The notes under the pieces are model-generated. The model was given only the letters and a program-made list of their open reading frames with translations. It did not search any database and had not been told where the DNA came from. A stretch of 19,819 nt of DNA from JAAYYM01 sp964483395 (GTDB lineage: Bacteria > Bacillota > Clostridia > Lachnospirales > Lachnospiraceae), in the NCBI GenBank assembly GCA_964483395.1, contig CAZABT010000041.1, forward strand, positions 1 to 19,819, written 5' to 3'. Below, piece after piece: positions 1 through 6,167 of this stretch (the stretch's first letter is position 1; every line of letters starts with the position of its first letter). A program made the position numbers and the translations under genes.

Positions 1-391
1 TTTCCACTTCGAGCAAAACTCTAACGGAATCCCCCGTCCTCTGTTTAATGTCCTGTAATGCTTCATTATTAGATATGGTTTGCTCTTGCAAAGAGGTAAG
101 AACCTCTGTTTGCTCTATTATCTTTGTCTGAATCCTATTTGTCTGATCATATACCAAACTATTCAGACTATAGTTTCCATTCTCTCCATGAATGTACTCC
201 GTGATGTCTTTCACAAGATTTTTATTACTATCAACATATCCCGTGAGTGTTTCCATCAAATTTTTAATATCCGACAACTTAGCGTTTGTCTCGGACATGT
301 CGGTTGTCTCTGCTTTTACAGAGACAGTGCCGACAGCCACACCGAGACATATGAGAGAAAGGATAGTAACTAACTTACTTAGCAGGCGCAC
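1..391 (-). CDS. Secreted protein with signal peptide, partial (C-terminus beyond window)
   Basis: I do not recognise this protein. An open frame of 130 codons runs on the minus strand from a GTG at 391 to the left edge without a stop. It begins with a clear signal peptide: basic start (MRLLSKL), hydrophobic core at residues 8-24 and a VKA|ETT cleavage site after residue 27. The mature part is polar, rich in N, Q, E, K and T, with no further membrane segment, and looks mostly helical or coiled-coil. The GTG overlaps the upstream DNA-binding-like gene by 17 bases and has a poor ribosome binding site, so translation is probably coupled to that gene. An in-frame ATG at 430 would add 13 residues with more positive charge and is a possible alternative start. 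Being exported and downstream of an SSB-like gene would fit a virion or conjugation surface protein of a mobile element, but that is inference. Confidence 0.62.
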   Translation of the reverse strand, partial: MRLLSKLVTILSLICLGVAVGTVSVKAETTDMSETNAKLSDIKNLMETLTGYVDSNKNLVKDITEYIHGENGNYSLNSLVYDQTNRIQTKIIEQTEVLTSLQEQTISNNEALQDIKQRTGDSVRVLLEVE

Positions 392-674
392 TTGCCGGGG
401 CTGCTTTTGCCCTTTCGATAACCGCCACATTGACAAGGGTTGCTTTATCCTGAAATCCCGGTTCATACTCAAGTTCAATCGTATCACCCGCCTTGGCGTT
501 TACGATTTTCGGGAAAAACGCTGACCCCACCTTCATGCCATCACATGTTATACCTTCTCGTGCAGACTCATAAGCCGAATACGGCTGTTTGAAGTATAAC
601 TGCGACATTTCCTTTGTCTTGCCGTTCTTGTCTTGATACTCACCACTTGCGATTCCGATTAACTCTACTTTCAT
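375..674 (-). CDS. Small OB-fold-like, possibly single-stranded DNA-binding protein (phage gene V-like)
   Basis: A 99-residue protein with strong gene signals: ATG at 674 and AAAGGAG at 684-690 with 9-base spacing. It alternates short beta-prone stretches (MKVELIGI, QLYFKQ, DTIELEYE, ATLVNVAVIE) with turns, and ends in a flexible A/P/K-rich tail (AKAAPASAPAK). Small SSBs of filamentous phages and plasmids share this size, pattern and Ala/Pro-rich basic tail, so a helix-destabilising protein is my best guess. No diagnostic motif is visible and a cellular-type SSB domain is not evident. It is preceded by two small unknown genes and followed by a signal-peptide protein, an order reminiscent of filamentous phage modules, where the SSB precedes exported virion proteins. 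The function is a hypothesis; that the gene is real is well supported. Confidence 0.72.
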   Translation of the reverse strand: MKVELIGIASGEYQDKNGKTKEMSQLYFKQPYSAYESAREGITCDGMKVGSAFFPKIVNAKAGDTIELEYEPGFQDKATLVNVAVIERAKAAPASAPAK

Positions 675-700
675 GTTCTTTTTCTCCTTTTCTTTAAGGT

Positions 701-713
701 GCGGTTTTTCCGC
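701..713. other. Short GC hairpin between minus-strand genes
   Basis: A perfect 4-bp stem, GCGG (701-704) and CCGC (710-713), closes a five-T loop on the plus strand (five A in minus-strand RNA). It lies in the 63-base gap between the 76-residue gene and the SSB-like gene. No U-run follows the stem on the minus strand, so it is not a standard terminator. It could be an mRNA processing or stability element, or chance. Confidence 0.25.
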
Positions 714-737
714 TATTATTGTTTTTATTTACAAAGA

Positions 738-968
738 CTACAAATCGGAAAAACTGATATGCTGCCTTGTGTAAATCACGATTATGCCACCCTCGGCACG
801 AAAACTTGTTACACAACCATCTAAAATATGCTTTTCTTGTCTTAATTCATCCACTGTCATAATCGGACTATCGTATATCCAACCCCTACAATTATCTGTT
901 AAAGTAGTGAGGGAATATCTTACTTTTTGTTCATCCCTACAATGTACAAGAAAATCATCCAATCTCAT
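738..968 (-). CDS. Hypothetical 76-residue protein of the minus-strand element
   Basis: I do not recognise this protein. Its ATG (968-966) overlaps the TGA of the upstream 86-residue gene in an ATGA arrangement, a strong sign of translational coupling and of a real gene. A GGGG stretch about ten bases upstream is the only candidate ribosome binding site. The product is small, soluble and cytoplasmic by composition. It has a D/R-rich N-terminal part and a beta-prone C-terminal stretch (GGIIVIYTRQHISF), with two cysteines, C10 and C28, plus C52. The sequence DNCRGWIYDSPIMTV could form a beta hairpin. The size and tight packing fit a phage or plasmid accessory gene; no function can be assigned. 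Confidence 0.55.
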   Translation of the reverse strand: MRLDDFLVHCRDEQKVRYSLTTLTDNCRGWIYDSPIMTVDELRQEKHILDGCVTSFRAEGGIIVIYTRQHISFSDL

Positions 969-1225
969 CCTAGATATACCCCGCGCATACGTTCTTTAAA
1001 TCTTTCCTGCTGTTCACATGTCATTGATTCAGGATTTTGTTTGCATGCACCATCTATGTAAGCTTCAACAATCCGTGTTTTAGTGTATGGGCTATATCCG
1101 ATACCATCATCTAAGCGATTAAGCATTTTTACAAATTCACCTATGTAAGAAGGAGTAAGAGTTGTTTCGGAATACATTTCCGTTATGATGCTATTTACAA
1201 TTTTGTCTTTTTCTTTTTTTTTCAT
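965..1225 (-). CDS. Hypothetical 86-residue protein, first gene of the minus-strand element operon
   Basis: I do not recognise this protein. It is the first of at least four consecutive minus-strand genes. ATG at 1225 is preceded by an AAAGGA/AAGAAAG purine tract on the minus strand, which is an acceptable ribosome binding site. The N-terminus is very basic (MKKKEKDK). The rest appears mainly helical and contains the segment MLNRLDDGIGYSPYTKTRIVEAYIDG. There is no signal peptide or membrane segment. It could be a small nucleic-acid-associated or regulatory protein, judging only by charge and position. It faces away from rpmF, so the 286-base gap before rpmF is a divergent regulatory region. 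Confidence 0.55.
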   Translation of the reverse strand: MKKKEKDKIVNSIITEMYSETTLTPSYIGEFVKMLNRLDDGIGYSPYTKTRIVEAYIDGACKQNPESMTCEQQERFKERMRGVYLG

Positions 1226-1281
1226 TCTTTCTTAATCCTTTTTCTGATTCTATCTATGTTATAATGATTTATTATTCGTTT

Positions 1282-1309
1282 GTTGGTATGTGCCACAACA
1301 CATACCAAC
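1282..1309. repeat. Perfect 11-bp inverted repeat with 6-bp centre
   Basis: The arm GTTGGTATGTG (1282-1292) is an exact reverse complement of CACATACCAAC (1299-1309), separated by CCACAA. The 11-6-11 geometry equals that of Xer/dif and other tyrosine-recombinase core sites, although the arms do not match the dif consensus. It could be a recombination site, an operator for the minus-strand operon, or part of a replication origin. The repeat itself is certain; its role is not known. Confidence 0.7.
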
Positions 1310-1310
1310 T

Positions 1311-1367
1311 ACTATAGAAAGTGAGGTGAAGTCTCATGATTTTTACAAAAATCATTAATTCTATAGT
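1311..1367. repeat. Nested inverted repeats
   Basis: An outer 9-bp pair, ACTATAGAA (1311-1319) and TTCTATAGT (1359-1367), encloses an inner perfect 9-bp pair, ATGATTTTT (1336-1344) and AAAAATCAT (1347-1355). The structure starts two bases after the previous inverted repeat. As single-stranded DNA or RNA it would form a branched stem. It lies upstream of the rpmF start of transcription, so it is not part of the rpmF leader. Confidence 0.6.
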
Positions 1368-1444
1368 TCCTGCCAAAAGAGGTGTTCACTTGATCACATA
1401 AACATCTTACACTTTGCGCGACTTGGTTTCTTTGAAAATTTTTG

Positions 1445-1473
1445 TTGACAATCCCCGAATGGATATGTATAAT
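1445..1473 (+). promoter_or_regulatory. Sigma-A promoter of rpmF
   Basis: A consensus TTGACA (1445-1450) and a consensus TATAAT (1468-1473) are separated by the ideal 17 bases. Transcription should start near 1480, leaving a leader of about 30 bases before the rpmF ribosome binding site. This is the strongest promoter in the window, as expected for a ribosomal protein gene. Confidence 0.9.
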
Positions 1474-1511
1474 TGTTTGAGTATGAACGGGATTGCTAAG
1501 GAGGTGTAACA

Positions 1512-1691
1512 ATGTCAATATGTCCAAAGAATAAATCTTCCAAAGGAAGACGCGATAAAAGAAGAGCGAACTGGAAAATGAGCGCTCCTACATTAGTTAA
1601 GTGCAGCAAGTGCGGAGCATTAATGGTACCACATAGAGTATGCAAGGCGTGCGGTTCTTATAATAAGAAAGAGATTATCAAAGCAGACTAA
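1512..1691 (+). CDS. rpmF: 50S ribosomal protein L32
   Basis: Structural protein of the large ribosomal subunit, 59 residues, the normal length. The start MSICPKNKSSKGRRDKRRA is the typical basic L32 N-terminus. The zinc-ribbon cysteines are all present as CSKC (C31, C34) and CKAC (C44, C47), so this is the zinc-containing form. AAGGAGGTG lies just before the ATG at 1512. In most Firmicutes a DUF177/YceD gene lies directly upstream and plsX directly downstream. Here both neighbours are replaced, by the minus-strand element and by a histidine kinase gene respectively. The gene has its own strong promoter and terminator and so behaves as a single-gene unit. Confidence 0.97.
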   Translation: MSICPKNKSSKGRRDKRRANWKMSAPTLVKCSKCGALMVPHRVCKACGSYNKKEIIKAD

Positions 1692-1700
1692 GAATTATGA

Positions 1701-1731
1701 AGACCTCTCGATTTGCGAGAGGTCTTTTTTT
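1701..1731 (+). terminator. Rho-independent terminator after rpmF
   Basis: A perfect 10-bp stem, AGACCTCTCG (1701-1710) and CGAGAGGTCT (1716-1725), with a five-base loop is followed by a run of seven T (1725-1731). It starts ten bases after the rpmF stop. Any transcript of the following kinase from the rpmF promoter must read through it. Confidence 0.93.
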
Positions 1732-1774
1732 CGATTTTATTGGAAAGTTCTAATAAAGGAGTTATGTTGTATCT

Positions 1775-4744
1775 ATGGTCATTAATTTCGCATTGGCTTC
1801 ATTAATCTCAAATGTCATGCTGATTATGGGCGTTGTGTCACTGGTCATTGGAGGCAGGGCATTTTCAAGAAACCCAAAGTCCGGAACGAACTGCGCTTTA
1901 TTTACCATATCTATCTTTGTATTTCTGTGGAATTTCGGCTATGCATGGATGGGACAGTGCTATCGGCCTGGCTATGCTTATTTTGCCAGAACACTTGCTT
2001 TGATCGGTGTATTTGGCTTCATACCGTCTGTGGCTAATTACATTGCAATCTTATCCGGAATGAATCGGAAGGTACGTCACATCATGTGCACCCTGATGTA
2101 CTTTGTATCTCTGCTGATCCTTCCTTTTGTATGCAAAGAGGGTTCCGTAGAGTTTATTGTGACCAGGTACGGATATTATTACAAAAGCCATTTTGATTGG
2201 GCGAGGATGACACAGTTTCTTTTTATGTCCGTTTGTCTGGCAATTTTCTATTATATTTGTTATGCGTGGAAGAAAAAAACAAGATTTATGCGTAATAAAC
2301 AATTGATCCAGTATTTCAAACTGTTCGGTGTGGTGGTCGTTGCAGGCTGTCTTTCAGATACGATTTTTCCAATCTTTTTCGGAACCGTTTCCTTCCCGGG
2401 AAGCAGTGTCGGAGCCTTTGTTTCCTTTATGATTTTATATGTGATTACCAAAAAGTGTGAAGCAGTTGATATTTCAATTGAAAATGTTGCAGACTATATT
2501 TTTATGTCAGTCAAGAGTCCTATTTTAATTACCAAATATGATTTGTCTATCGTTATGGCCAATGAAGCTGCCTATGAATTTTTGGAGGCAGGAGCGAATG
2601 AGGTATGCGGGCGGACGGTATTTGACTTTTTTAGGACAAAGAACTCTAAGGAATACATACAATCTATGACATTAAATAAGGTGTCTTCCTGGGAGGCGGA
2701 TGTGACCTGTCTGAACAACGGAAAGGTCTGTAAGGCAGCATCCTCTATTATCTATGATAAATTTTATGAACAGATCTGTACAATTACATTTATTTATGAC
2801 ATGACGAAAGAGCGGGAGGTGTACCGTGCCCTCGAAGAAAGCAAGGAGGCAGCGGACAGAGCCAATCAAGCCAAGAGCATTTTCCTTGCCAATATGAGCC
2901 ATGAAATCAGGACTCCGATGAATTCCATCATTGGAATGTCTGAAATCGCACTGCGCGGAGAACTGCCGGAGCAGGAAAGAGACTATATCGAACGCATCCG
3001 GACTGCAGGCAACAGTCTGCTTGCCATTATCAATGACATTTTGGACTTTTCCAAGATTGAATCCGGCAAGATGGAGGTTCTGCCGATCGAATATGAAATT
3101 TTGTCGTTGATCAATGATGTCGTGAACATGACAGAGCAGAAAATCATCGAGAAAAATCTGCGGCTGATCGCAAAGATCAATCCCGACATTCCATGCAGGC
3201 TGATCGGAGATGAGGGCCGGATTCGGCAGGTGCTGCTGAATCTTGTAAACAATGCAGCAAAATATCCGAAAAAGGGCTCTGTTGAGATCAATGTTGATTT
3301 TGAACGAGCGGAGAACGGCATCGTACTGCATGTCAAAATCATTGATACAGGCATTGGAATTAAGGAAGAAGATAAGGCAATGCTTTTTGAGTCCTTTAAT
3401 CAGGTCGATACCTATAAAAACAGAGATGTTGAGGGAACGGGACTGGGACTCGCAATTGTGGACAAGATGACCCGTCTGATGAACGGATCGGTGGAATTTG
3501 AGTCTACCTATGGAGTCGGCAGTGTGTTCACGGTACATATACCACAAGGAATCGCAGAAGACATTTCCTGCGTGTCCGATGTTCAATGCAGAACTGCGGA
3601 TGGAAATGGGCTGGTGGATTTTAAATTATGCGGAATCGAACAGTTCAAGGCTAAGGAGGACGGTCTGTCTTTCAGCGCGCCCAAGGCTGCTGTATTGATC
3701 GTAGATGACAATGAGATGAATCTGATGGTGGCAGAAGGCTTACTGAAGCCGCTGCTCATGCAGATTACAACGGCAAGAAGCGGTGCGGAAGCACTGGAAC
3801 TGATTCACAAGAATCAATATGACATCGTATTTATGGATCATATGATGCCGGAAATGGATGGAATTGACGCAACGAAGCTGATTCGACAAATGGATGGTGC
3901 ATATTTCAAACGCCTGCCGATCATTGCACTGAGTGCAAATGCAGTCAGCGGTGCAAGGGAAATGTTTCTGAAATGTGGCATGAATGATTTTGTGGCAAAG
4001 CCTATAGAAATGCGTGAAATCAGTGCGGCACTGAAAAAGTGGCTGCCTAAAGAAAAGCTTGAAAAGCCGCAGACTCAAAAGACAGAAGCTGAATCGGAAC
4101 CTGAGACTGAGAACAGGGCAGACGAAGCAACAGAACTGCTGAACCGGCTGAATCCTGAAATCATTGATACGAAGATTGGATTTTCCTATATGGGAAACGA
4201 TCCCAGAAGCTATGCTAATATCCTGCGTGAATTTCGTGAATCGGCCGCACAAAAGGCTGATGCCATCCGGATGTATGCGGAAGCACATGACATAGAACGC
4301 TTTACCATTGAAGTACATGCCCTGAAAAGCATTGCGAAAAGTATCGGAGCAATACGTCTGCCGGAAATGGCATTAGAACTTGAAAAGCACGGCAAAGCGG
4401 GACAGCAGGAGCCGATTCTGCAAAATACACCGGCACTGTTAGAAGAATATCATAGAGTTGAGGAAGCCCTGAAGGAGTTCCGGAAGGCAAAACCGAAGAT
4501 AGCCGCTGCTGCACCCTATATGTCCGGAACGGAGGTTCTGGAGAGATTGGAACAAATCAGCACTTATCTGGACGAATTTGATCTGCGTCCGGCAGAAAAA
4601 ATAACAACGGAACTGTTGTCTGTAAAGGTAGATACTGAGCTTTCAAAGCTGCTGCAAAAGCTTGCACGGGACATTAATGAAATCGACTATGACGAGGCTG
4701 AAAAAGACGTTCTGGAACTGAGGAAAAAGATTGAGAATCGTTGA
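1775..4744 (+). CDS. Membrane hybrid sensor histidine kinase (7TM-PAS-HisKA-HATPase-REC-HPt)
   Basis: A 989-residue phosphorelay protein. Residues 1-230 hold about seven membrane helices, like the 7TM-type histidine kinase N-terminus. A PAS-like domain follows at about 240-345. The dimerisation/phosphoacceptor domain has the H-box MSHEIRTPMN with H376. The ATPase domain has N493 in NLVNNAA, D524 in DTGIGI and the GTGLGL box at 554-559. A receiver domain starts at IVDDNEMN (D644, D645), with phosphoacceptor D688 in FMDHMMPEMDG and K742 in FVAKPI. An HPt domain has H848 in EVHALKS, followed by a helical tail. All catalytic residues are present, so a full His-Asp-His relay is expected. AAAGGAG lies 13 bases before the ATG, the only usable start in this frame. 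No output response regulator gene is adjacent. It sits between rpmF and plsX, normally neighbours, so it looks like an insertion into that locus. The ligand is unknown. Confidence 0.93.
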   Translation: MVINFALASLISNVMLIMGVVSLVIGGRAFSRNPKSGTNCALFTISIFVFLWNFGYAWMGQCYRPGYAYFARTLALIGVFGFIPSVANYIAILSGMNRKVRHIMCTLMYFVSLLILPFVCKEGSVEFIVTRYGYYYKSHFDWARMTQFLFMSVCLAIFYYICYAWKKKTRFMRNKQLIQYFKLFGVVVVAGCLSDTIFPIFFGTVSFPGSSVGAFVSFMILYVITKKCEAVDISIENVADYIFMSVKSPILITKYDLSIVMANEAAYEFLEAGANEVCGRTVFDFFRTKNSKEYIQSMTLNKVSSWEADVTCLNNGKVCKAASSIIYDKFYEQICTITFIYDMTKEREVYRALEESKEAADRANQAKSIFLANMSHEIRTPMNSIIGMSEIALRGELPEQERDYIERIRTAGNSLLAIINDILDFSKIESGKMEVLPIEYEILSLINDVVNMTEQKIIEKNLRLIAKINPDIPCRLIGDEGRIRQVLLNLVNNAAKYPKKGSVEINVDFERAENGIVLHVKIIDTGIGIKEEDKAMLFESFNQVDTYKNRDVEGTGLGLAIVDKMTRLMNGSVEFESTYGVGSVFTVHIPQGIAEDISCVSDVQCRTADGNGLVDFKLCGIEQFKAKEDGLSFSAPKAAVLIVDDNEMNLMVAEGLLKPLLMQITTARSGAEALELIHKNQYDIVFMDHMMPEMDGIDATKLIRQMDGAYFKRLPIIALSANAVSGAREMFLKCGMNDFVAKPIEMREISAALKKWLPKEKLEKPQTQKTEAESEPETENRADEATELLNRLNPEIIDTKIGFSYMGNDPRSYANILREFRESAAQKADAIRMYAEAHDIERFTIEVHALKSIAKSIGAIRLPEMALELEKHGKAGQQEPILQNTPALLEEYHRVEEALKEFRKAKPKIAAAAPYMSGTEVLERLEQISTYLDEFDLRPAEKITTELLSVKVDTELSKLLQKLARDINEIDYDEAEKDVLELRKKIENR

Positions 4745-4754
4745 AAAAGATGAT

Positions 4755-4782
4755 TGATTTTTATAATAATGTCTTGTATAGT
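4755..4782 (+). promoter_or_regulatory. Possible promoter upstream of plsX
   Basis: In the 70-base gap between the kinase and plsX, TTGATT (4755-4760) and TATAGT (4777-4782) are 16 bases apart. A second TATAAT (4762-4767) follows a TTGAAA at 4741-4746, but at only 15 bases. The gap is AT-rich and a promoter for the essential plsX operon is expected after the inserted kinase. The exact site is uncertain. Confidence 0.4.
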
Positions 4783-4814
4783 ATTTTATAGAGTGCAAGG
4801 AGGAAGAATAACCT

Positions 4815-5825
4815 ATGCAAATGAAGGTGAACGTAGCTGTTGATGCGATGGGCGGTGACAATGCACCCGGAGAGATCGTCAAGGGTGTCGTGGACGCAGT
4901 TAATCTGCAGAGCGGAATTATGGTATATCTTGTCGGAAGACAGGAACTGATTCAACAGGAGTTGGCGAAGTATCCATATCCTGCGGAACAGATTACGGTA
5001 GTAAATGCAGAAGAAATCATAGAAACGGCAGAACCGCCGGTGATGGCAATCCGTAAGAAAAAGGATTCCTCGATTGTAGTAGGTCTGAATTTGGTTAAGG
5101 AGGGCAAGTGTGATGCATTTGTCTCTGCAGGCAGTTCAGGCGCGGTTTTGGTCGGAGGCCAGTTTATCATCGGACGGATCAAAGGCGTGGAGAGACCTCC
5201 GCTTGCACCACTGATTCCGACAGAGGATGGTGTGGCATTGCTGGTGGACTGTGGGGCTAATGTAGATGCAAGAGCTTCTCATCTGCTGCAGTTTGCCAAT
5301 ATGGGCTCGATTTATATGGAGAATATAGTCGGTGTCAAAAATCCGCGTGTGGCAATCGTCAATATAGGCGCAGAGGAAGACAAGGGAAATATGCTGGTCA
5401 AGGAAACCTACCCCTTGCTGAAAAATTGTCCGGATATCAACTTTATAGGAAGCATAGAGGCAAGAGATATCCCGAAGGGTCATGCGGATGTAGTCGTATG
5501 TGAAGCATTTGTCGGGAATGTCATATTGAAGCTGTATGAGGGAATCGGTTCCACTCTGATCAAAAAGATTAAGCAGGGCATGATGGGATCGCTTCGCAGC
5601 AAGATCGGAGCACTTCTTGTAAAACCGGCACTGAAAGCAACCCTAAAGACCTTTGACGCAAGTGAATATGGCGGAGCACCGCTGTTAGGCTTGAACGGAC
5701 TGGTGGTAAAGACGCACGGAAGTTCAACGGCAAAGGAAATCAAGAATTCAATCATTCAATGTGTGACCTTTCAGGAGCAGCACATCAATGATAAAATAAA
5801 TGAAAAAATAAATATGACAAAATAA
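4815..5825 (+). CDS. plsX: Phosphate acyltransferase PlsX
   Basis: Converts acyl-ACP and phosphate to acyl-phosphate, the donor PlsY uses to make lysophosphatidic acid, the first step of phospholipid synthesis in most Gram-positive bacteria. It is a peripheral membrane enzyme. At 336 residues it has the normal length. It begins with the family signature AVDAMGGDNAP (residues 8-18) and carries the SAGSSGA glycine-rich motif near residue 101, RPPLAPLIPT near 126, and VDCGAN near 141. AAGGAGG (4797-4803) sits 11 bases before ATG 4815. A second ATG two codons later (4821) would be too far from it, so the first is preferred. acpP, encoding its substrate carrier, follows after 22 bases, so the pair is surely co-transcribed. 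Confidence 0.97.
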   Translation: MQMKVNVAVDAMGGDNAPGEIVKGVVDAVNLQSGIMVYLVGRQELIQQELAKYPYPAEQITVVNAEEIIETAEPPVMAIRKKKDSSIVVGLNLVKEGKCDAFVSAGSSGAVLVGGQFIIGRIKGVERPPLAPLIPTEDGVALLVDCGANVDARASHLLQFANMGSIYMENIVGVKNPRVAIVNIGAEEDKGNMLVKETYPLLKNCPDINFIGSIEARDIPKGHADVVVCEAFVGNVILKLYEGIGSTLIKKIKQGMMGSLRSKIGALLVKPALKATLKTFDASEYGGAPLLGLNGLVVKTHGSSTAKEIKNSIIQCVTFQEQHINDKINEKINMTK

Positions 5826-5847
5826 ACAATAAGGAAGGACGAGTACA

Positions 5848-6078
5848 ATGGAATTTGAAAAGCTGAAAAAAATAATTGCTGAGGTACTGAATGTCGATGC
5901 GGACGAAATTACCATGGAGACTACCTTTAGCGATGACTTGGGCGCGGATTCATTGGATGTTTTCCAAATCATCATGGGGATTGAAGAAGCTTTTGATATT
6001 GAAATCGCAACAGAGGATGCCGAGAAGATCGTTTCTGTCGGGGATGCGGTAGAGCAAATCAAAAATGCATTGAACTAA
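5848..6078 (+). CDS. acpP: Acyl carrier protein
   Basis: Carries growing acyl chains on a 4'-phosphopantetheine arm for fatty acid synthesis and delivers acyl groups to PlsX. It has 76 residues, is strongly acidic and contains the attachment motif GADSLD with S35. Helix 2 reads FQIIMGIEEAF where most ACPs have a VVELVM-like sequence; this is a mild variation and still an interaction helix. AAGGAAGGA (5831-5839) lies eight bases before the ATG. It follows plsX closely and is followed by a probable terminator, so plsX-acpP may form its own transcript with partial read-through to rnc. Confidence 0.96.
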   Translation: MEFEKLKKIIAEVLNVDADEITMETTFSDDLGADSLDVFQIIMGIEEAFDIEIATEDAEKIVSVGDAVEQIKNALN

Positions 6079-6094
6079 GATGAAATCATGATCG

Positions 6095-6117
6095 AGAGGC
6101 CCTTCACAGGGCTTTTT
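6095..6117 (+). terminator. Probable Rho-independent terminator or attenuator after acpP
   Basis: A stem GCCCT (6099-6103) with AGGGC (6108-6112) and a TCAC loop is followed by five T (6113-6117). Flanking A-T and G-T pairs can extend it. The core stem is short, so it may only partly stop transcription, allowing some read-through into rnc. Confidence 0.6.
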
Positions 6118-6167
6118 CGATGTTGTGCAAAGATGTTATGTAAAATAGAAGCGGGGAAAAAGGTTAG

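Larger units (their letters stand above)
1226..1444. other. Divergent intergenic region with inverted repeats
   Basis: No gene is evident here. The stretch separates the minus-strand small-gene block from the rpmF promoter. It holds two inverted-repeat structures, annotated separately. On the minus strand a TATAAC-like -10 lies near 1257-1262, without a convincing -35. It is AT-rich and is the likely junction between the accessory element and the conserved chromosome. Confidence 0.5.

Noticed and set aside
80..373. Plus-strand frames at the left edge (97 and 110 codons)
   Set aside because: The minus strand carries an uninterrupted frame with a clear signal peptide over the same bases. The plus frames have no ribosome binding site and unlikely composition.
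701..713. Terminator between the minus-strand small genes
   Set aside because: The stem is only four base pairs and no U-run follows on the transcribed strand.
1282..1309. Chromosomal dif site
   Set aside because: The 11-6-11 geometry fits, but the arms do not resemble the conserved AT-rich Xer arm sequence ending in a TTATGTTAA-like motif.
2672..3586. 304-codon minus-strand open frame within the histidine kinase gene
   Set aside because: It is the antisense of strongly conserved kinase motifs, with a Cys/His-rich product typical of shadow frames and no start signals.
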